In this document: piece after piece, positions 6,620 to 8,898 of the stretch | Position numbering within the stretch: position 1 is the stretch's first letter | How the letters are laid out: the number at the start of each line of letters is the position of its first letter | Source of the DNA: an uncultured Treponema sp. | GTDB taxonomy: Bacteria > Spirochaetota > Spirochaetia > Treponematales > Treponemataceae | Assembly (NCBI GenBank): GCA_946611835.1 | Contig: CAMOEE010000102.1 | Coordinates: 1 to 8,898, forward strand | Length of the DNA: 8,898 bases | Direction: 5' to 3' | Notes under the pieces: model-generated | What the model was told of the DNA's origin: nothing | The model's input: only the letters and a program-made list of their open reading frames with translations | The model's database searches: none | Translations under genes and position numbers: made by a program

Positions 6620-6635
6620 GTTTTGGCGTAAAAAC
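6620..6635. repeat. small AT-rich hairpin between the two small genes
   Basis: GTTTT (6620-6624) pairs with AAAAC (6631-6635) around GGCGTA. It lies in the 95-base gap between the small genes, about 30 bases before the second start codon. It is weak and there is no T tract after it. I see no convincing promoter in this gap. Confidence 0.35.
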
Positions 6636-6665
6636 CAGAATTTTCTAAACTAAAAGGAGTTGAAT

Positions 6666-6884
6666 ATGGATATGATCACAACGCTTAAAGAATTAGAAAT
6701 TGAATATAAATTATGGAATGATGGTCTCGGTTTTCATTCTTTGAAAGAATTGAAAGCTCATACATTGCCCGAAATTTGGGAAGAATTCGAAGAAAAGAAA
6801 GACCTCGATGATTTAATGGATGAAAATTCCGAAGATACGAATGAGGAAAATGGATTTTATCCATCAGAAATAGGAGAAGATTAG
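6666..6884 (+). CDS. small, strongly acidic hypothetical protein 2
   Basis: 72 aa; family not recognised. AAAAGGAG (6652-6659) stands six bases before the ATG at 6666; a TTG at 6660 in frame is too close to it. There are 23 Asp/Glu, 6 Lys and no Arg, a net charge of about -17. Residues 5-50 look helical and may form a short coiled coil (LKELEIEYKL, LKELKAHTLPEIWEEFEEKK), and the C-terminal third is an acidic, probably disordered tail. Its segment NDGLGF...L resembles NDVGF...L of the upstream protein, so the two may be distant paralogues. No signal peptide is present. It is probably cotranscribed with the gene at 6334. It could be an antitoxin or immunity protein or a nucleic-acid mimic, all unproven. 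Confidence 0.58.
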   Translation: MDMITTLKELEIEYKLWNDGLGFHSLKELKAHTLPEIWEEFEEKKDLDDLMDENSEDTNEENGFYPSEIGED

Positions 6885-6900
6885 TTTTCTTTAGAATTTT

Positions 6901-6919
6901 CACAGTTGAAAGAACTGTG
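6901..6919. terminator. hairpin after the second small gene (weak terminator)
   Basis: CACAGTT (6901-6907), loop GAAAG, AACTGTG (6913-6919) is a perfect 7-bp stem, 16 bases after the stop at 6884. No T run follows (the next bases are TGTAAGG), so termination here is uncertain; the better terminator lies at 6993-7016. Confidence 0.4.
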
Positions 6920-6992
6920 TGTAAGGTGGAAGAAAAATCAAGCGGGGCGTTGCGGGGTGCGGCTCAGGCATAGCCTTTACCGAGACTCGCCT

Positions 6993-7016
6993 AAAAACTT
7001 GCCTCGCAAGTTTTTT
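6993..7016 (+). terminator. intrinsic terminator-like hairpin, possibly bidirectional
   Basis: AAAAACTTGC (6993-7002), loop CTC, GCAAGTTTTT (7006-7015) is a perfect 10-bp stem and the T run continues to 7016. Read either way, the stem is followed by Ts, so it can end plus-strand transcripts from the small genes and minus-strand readthrough from the MATE gene. Confidence 0.65.
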
Positions 7017-7045
7017 CGCTTTCAGCGACCGTCTCACTACCCCGC

Positions 7046-7113
7046 AGAGGGGGTAGCGGAAAAGACCGCAGCGAAGCGAGGACTTTGGAGCGAGGGGGAG
7101 ACTTCCCCCTTTT
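7046..7113 (+). repeat. dispersed repeat, copy 1 (inverted partner at 8535-8601)
   Basis: A 68-bp unit that starts AGAGGGGGTAG, contains CGGAAA and AGCGAAGCGA (7070-7079), and ends GGGGGAGACTTCCCCCTTTT (7094-7113). The same landmarks in the same order and spacing occur on the minus strand at 8601-8535, where the final 20 bases are identical. The two copies flank the MATE gene in opposite orientation. Confidence 0.8.
7094..7113 (+). terminator. GC-rich terminator hairpin at the end of repeat copy 1
   Basis: GGGGGA (7094-7099), loop GACT, TCCCCC (7104-7109), then TTTT (7110-7113). This has the form of an intrinsic terminator on the plus strand, with a short T run. It would stop plus-strand transcription before it entered the MATE gene antisense. 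Confidence 0.55.
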
Positions 7114-7128
7114 GCCTGTTACCTGCTC

Positions 7129-7149
7129 ACTCCTAACTCCTAACTTCTA
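7129..7149. repeat. three 7-bp tandem units at the 3' end of the MATE gene
   Basis: ACTCCTA, ACTCCTA and ACTTCTA lie head to tail. On the minus strand they supply the last MATE codons (VRS) and its TAG stop at 7133-7135. Gain or loss of a 7-bp unit would change the reading frame of the C-terminus. Confidence 0.7.
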
Positions 7150-8503
7150 CCCGTTTCATCTCCCGTCGTATAAAAAAGAACGCCACGACCCCTGCCGTCA
7201 ATCCCGTAAGTCCGTTCGACACGCACATTGCTATTCCCACGCCGCTGATTCCCAGGGCTTCTCTTAGTGAGGGAACTTTCATAAAAAGCAGGAGAACCGG
7301 AATTCGGTAGACGAAAAGGCGGGCTGTGTTCAGAATCATCGTGATTTTTGTCTTTCCGAAGCCGTACAAAAGACCCATGACGCTTACATTCAGGGCAATC
7401 AGGATTGTGTCCAGCCGCTCCCAGTAATAAATCAGGTCGATTTCGCGGGCGAAACTTGCGTTTCCTTTTGCGAAGGCATTTATGATTGCGACGCGGAAAA
7501 TGAAGAGGATTATAAAAAAGACGACCACATAGCTCATGGTGAGAAGGGTGGTGCGGTAAAAGAAGCTGATGGCCCTCTTTACATTTTTGTTTCCGAGGTT
7601 GTTGGAAACCAGGCTTGACTCCGCTTCCTGAAAACCGCCGATTGGATTTGTTGATAGTCCGCAGATTCGGTCGCTCACGCCTAAGGCTCCTACGACAGTC
7701 GTTCCCATGGTGGCGCAGAGGGAATTTACGAAGGCTTTACCGAAAGCAAAGATGAATTTTTCGAGAAAGACCGGGACTCCAAGGGAAGCGAGTGGGGCTA
7801 AAAAAGTCTTTTTGAACTCAGTTTCCCGGAGGCTCAGCCTGAAGGGATTCTTTTTTGAAGTCATTTTTGCAAGAGCGATTATGGTCAAAGCAAAGTGGGC
7901 TGCAATCGAGGCAATCGGAAGGAAATAAATGCCGTTTTCCCTCTCAAAGACTCCGTTTTCAATCAGACGGATTGTCGTGATGTTGAGGGAAGTCTTGATG
8001 AAAAGCACCAGCAGGTTTCCCCACATGATGATTTTCGTGCTGCCCCTGGACTTTTGCACCGCAAAGAAAATCTGGTTGACGAACTGGAAAATCACGCTCA
8101 CAACGACGAGGCTGGAATAGACCGTTCCCTTAAAAAGAAGCTCCTCGCTCATACCCAGAAGGCGAAGAATGGGATACATGAGGGGAATCGTAAGCGCAAG
8201 AATGGCTCCGCCTATAAAAAGGGCCGAAAAGAAAAGAGTGGAGATTTGCCGCCTGACTTTCTGCATGGCGCCCGAGCCAAAAGAGCGGGCAATCATAACT
8301 CCGCCAGAAATCGAAAGTGCCGATGCGACAGCCATGAGCATTTTTTCCAGCTGGTTTACGAAGCTCACGGTGGAAATGGTGTTGGCGCTCATGTTTGCGG
8401 CAATGAAAGTGTCAATCAGCTGGAAAATCTGACCCACGCTCGCATAAAAGACAAGGGGCAGGGAAATTGTGAGAATGGCCTTGAACTGGCTCCCCGAAAG
8501 CAT
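7133..8503 (-). CDS. MATE-family multidrug/cation antiporter
   Basis: 456 aa, about 12 hydrophobic segments, the usual length for an inner-membrane MATE exporter that expels drugs or metabolites in exchange for Na+ or H+. The first segment has the family pattern: LTISLPLVFYASVGQIFQLIDTF, with Pro16 and Asp31. The second half repeats the fold (from about residue 235, LASLGVPVFLEKFIFAFGKA). Other family-like text includes GALGVSDRICGLSTNPIGGF (about 285-305). The frame stays open to an ATG at 8584, but those 27 extra codons translate the dispersed repeat (RGGDFPLL and neighbours). I choose 8503 because AGGGA stands four bases upstream and the protein then starts with a normal short cytoplasmic end, MLSGSQFKA. 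The gene stands alone on the minus strand. The substrate cannot be told from sequence. Confidence 0.93.
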   Translation of the reverse strand: MLSGSQFKAILTISLPLVFYASVGQIFQLIDTFIAANMSANTISTVSFVNQLEKMLMAVASALSISGGVMIARSFGSGAMQKVRRQISTLFFSALFIGGAILALTIPLMYPILRLLGMSEELLFKGTVYSSLVVVSVIFQFVNQIFFAVQKSRGSTKIIMWGNLLVLFIKTSLNITTIRLIENGVFERENGIYFLPIASIAAHFALTIIALAKMTSKKNPFRLSLRETEFKKTFLAPLASLGVPVFLEKFIFAFGKAFVNSLCATMGTTVVGALGVSDRICGLSTNPIGGFQEAESSLVSNNLGNKNVKRAISFFYRTTLLTMSYVVVFFIILFIFRVAIINAFAKGNASFAREIDLIYYWERLDTILIALNVSVMGLLYGFGKTKITMILNTARLFVYRIPVLLLFMKVPSLREALGISGVGIAMCVSNGLTGLTAGVVAFFFIRREMKRVEVRS

Positions 8504-8534
8504 CAGTTCCCTGCGTTTTTTTTCTTTTTCACTC

Positions 8535-8554
8535 AAAAGGGGGAAGTCTCCCCC
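8535..8554 (-). terminator. terminator-like hairpin in the MATE leader
   Basis: On the minus strand: GGGGGA, loop GACT, TCCCCC, then TTTT, identical to 7094-7113. It lies 32 bases upstream of the MATE start codon. Unless the promoter is within those few bases, the MATE mRNA must read through it, so it may attenuate expression. Confidence 0.5.
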
Positions 8555-8601
8555 CCGGCTGCAATTCGTCGCTTCGCTCCTCATTTCCGCCTACCCCCTC
8601 T
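8535..8601 (-). repeat. dispersed repeat, copy 2
   Basis: A 67-bp inverted partner of 7046-7113. On the minus strand it starts AGAGGGGGTAGGCGGAAA (8601-8584), continues with AGCGAAGCG (8578-8570) and ends GGGGGAGACTTCCCCCTTTT (8554-8535). A few indels separate it from copy 1. It falls in the upstream region of the MATE gene and extends its frame artificially. Confidence 0.8.
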
Positions 8602-8637
8602 ACAGGGGCGCTGCCCCCGTACCCCCGAAGAATTAAC

Positions 8638-8665
8638 CACAGATGACACAGATTATCACAGATTA
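8638..8665. repeat. CACAGATKA short tandem repeat
   Basis: CACAGATGA (8638-8646), CACAGATTAT (8647-8656) and CACAGATTA (8657-8665) follow one another. From memory, similar ACCACAGATGACACAGATT strings are widespread intergenic repeats in many bacterial genomes; the role is unknown. Confidence 0.65.
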
Positions 8666-8766
8666 GATAGAAAATTCTGTACAATTTTTAGCATTTTCGC
8701 TCGATTTTGTGCATTTTTTGATTTTACATCCCGAATGTCGAGTTTTGGAATTTATCTATCGTATCA

Positions 8767-8796
8767 AAAAACGGCTTCCAGTCGCAAAAACGGCTT
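8767..8796 (+). repeat. direct repeat AAAAACGGCTT (two copies, 19-base period)
   Basis: Copies at 8767-8777 and 8786-8796. The second copy is also the left arm of the large palindromic element, so the first may be a duplicated end or the edge of a neighbouring unit. Confidence 0.65.
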
Positions 8797-8898
8797 ATCG
8801 AAAGCTCAGCTCTCGCCTGCTACACGCAGTTTGTGCTTGTAACTATATACGGTTGTCGCTTACGCGACAGCACAAACTGAGTGTTTTCGTAAGCCGTT
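8786..8898. repeat. large interrupted palindromic element, cut by the window edge
   Basis: Three nested inverted repeats. Outer: AACGGCTTA-T-CGAAA (8789-8803) with TTTCGTAAGCCGTT (8885-8898), perfect except for a bulged T at 8798. Middle: ACACGCAGTTTGTGCT (8822-8837) with AGCACAAACTGAGTGT (8869-8884), 15 of 16 pairs. Inner: TGTCGC (8854-8859), loop TTAC, GCGACA (8864-8869). The outer arm probably continues past 8898. Candidates are a MITE-like element, a structured RNA or a recombination site. The integron attC core motifs (RYYYAAC and GTTRRRY) were not found in the visible part. Confidence 0.7.

Larger units (their letters stand above)
6920..7132. other. GC-rich non-coding repeat region between the small genes and the MATE gene
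   Basis: No credible gene. Open frames across this stretch translate GC-rich repeat sequence and have no ribosome-binding site. It holds a strong terminator-like hairpin (6993-7016), a CGCT-TTC-AGCG mini-hairpin (7017-7027), an inverted repeat CTACCCC/GGGGTAG (7037-7043 with 7050-7056) and one copy of the dispersed repeat (7046-7113). It marks the abrupt return from AT-rich to GC-rich sequence. Confidence 0.7.
8504..8898. other. gene-free stretch upstream of the MATE gene
   Basis: About 395 bases with no credible gene: a long open frame on the plus strand is antisense to the MATE gene and runs on through the repeats. Contents in order are the minus-strand repeat copy (8535-8601), a small GC-rich hairpin GGGGC-GCT-GCCCC (8605-8617), CACAGAT repeats (8638-8665), an AT-rich spacer (8666-8765) and the palindromic element (8767-8898). 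I see no convincing -35/-10 pair for the MATE gene. Confidence 0.7.

Noticed and set aside
6906..7267. Two short plus-strand open frames in the GC-rich repeat region (6906-7136 and 7085-7267)
   Set aside because: They translate hairpins and repeat sequence (for example GGDFPLL, also seen upstream of MATE), lack ribosome-binding sites and run into the MATE gene antisense.
8638..8665. CRISPR array
   Set aside because: The CACAGAT units are 9-10 bp and directly adjacent, with no spacers; no other regularly spaced repeats exist in the window.
7895..8842. Long plus-strand open frame (315 codons) opposite the MATE gene
   Set aside because: It is antisense to a clear 12-segment transporter, continues through dispersed repeats, has no ribosome-binding site and translates to low-complexity, charged text.
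8786..8898. Integron attC site
   Set aside because: No RYYYAAC is found next to the left arm (it is preceded by AAA) and no complete GTTRRRY is visible; the window ends at GCCGTT, so it is not fully excluded. GTTGAAT at 6659-6665 fits GTTRRRY but is just the spacer after a ribosome-binding site.

Overview
The window looks like a chromosomal segment of a host-associated spirochaete, most likely a gut, rumen or oral Treponema. The reasons are the two lipoprotein signal peptides with relaxed lipoboxes, a lipoprotein that joins fibronectin-type modules to BspA/TpLRR-type leucine-rich repeats, an XRE regulator with the 'VEYLVTG' ending of its HTH domain that I associate with Treponema, and GC-rich dispersed intergenic repeats. 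This is inference from protein style, because no rRNA or tRNA is present to settle it.

Layout: (1) 1-208, a purine-rich short repeat followed by a good sigma70-type promoter. (2) 209-2134, a secreted S41-family serine peptidase lipoprotein with an EF-hand-like loop inside its catalytic domain. (3) 2175-3278, chorismate synthase (aroC), the one unambiguous housekeeping gene; its TATAAT box sits so close to the ATG that the mRNA may be leaderless. (4) 3279-6920, a markedly AT-rich island: an XRE-type repressor on the minus strand; a divergent 793-aa fibronectin-III/LRR lipoprotein with operator-like palindromes in the shared intergenic region; then two tiny, very acidic proteins with near-identical translation start regions and hairpins nearby. 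(5) 6920-7132, a GC-rich repeat region with two terminator-like hairpins. (6) 7133-8503 (minus), a MATE-family multidrug/cation antiporter flanked by an inverted pair of about 67-bp dispersed repeats. (7) 8504-8898, a gene-free stretch with short CACAGAT repeats and, at the right edge, a large interrupted palindrome that runs off the window.

How it fits together: aroC and the MATE gene have GC-rich coding (58% and 53% in single 60-base lines counted by hand), whereas lines in the regulator, the LRR tail and the second small gene give 23%, 28% and 38%. The middle block therefore looks like acquired cargo: a self-contained unit of repressor, cell-surface protein and two small acidic proteins. 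The regulator probably controls the lipoprotein and perhaps itself through the AAAGT/ACTTT palindromes. I cannot assign a biochemical function to the two small proteins. They, with the regulator and lipoprotein, are the best candidate here for something undescribed, but the sequence alone does not prove a system. No CRISPR array, transposase, integrase, tRNA or rRNA was found.
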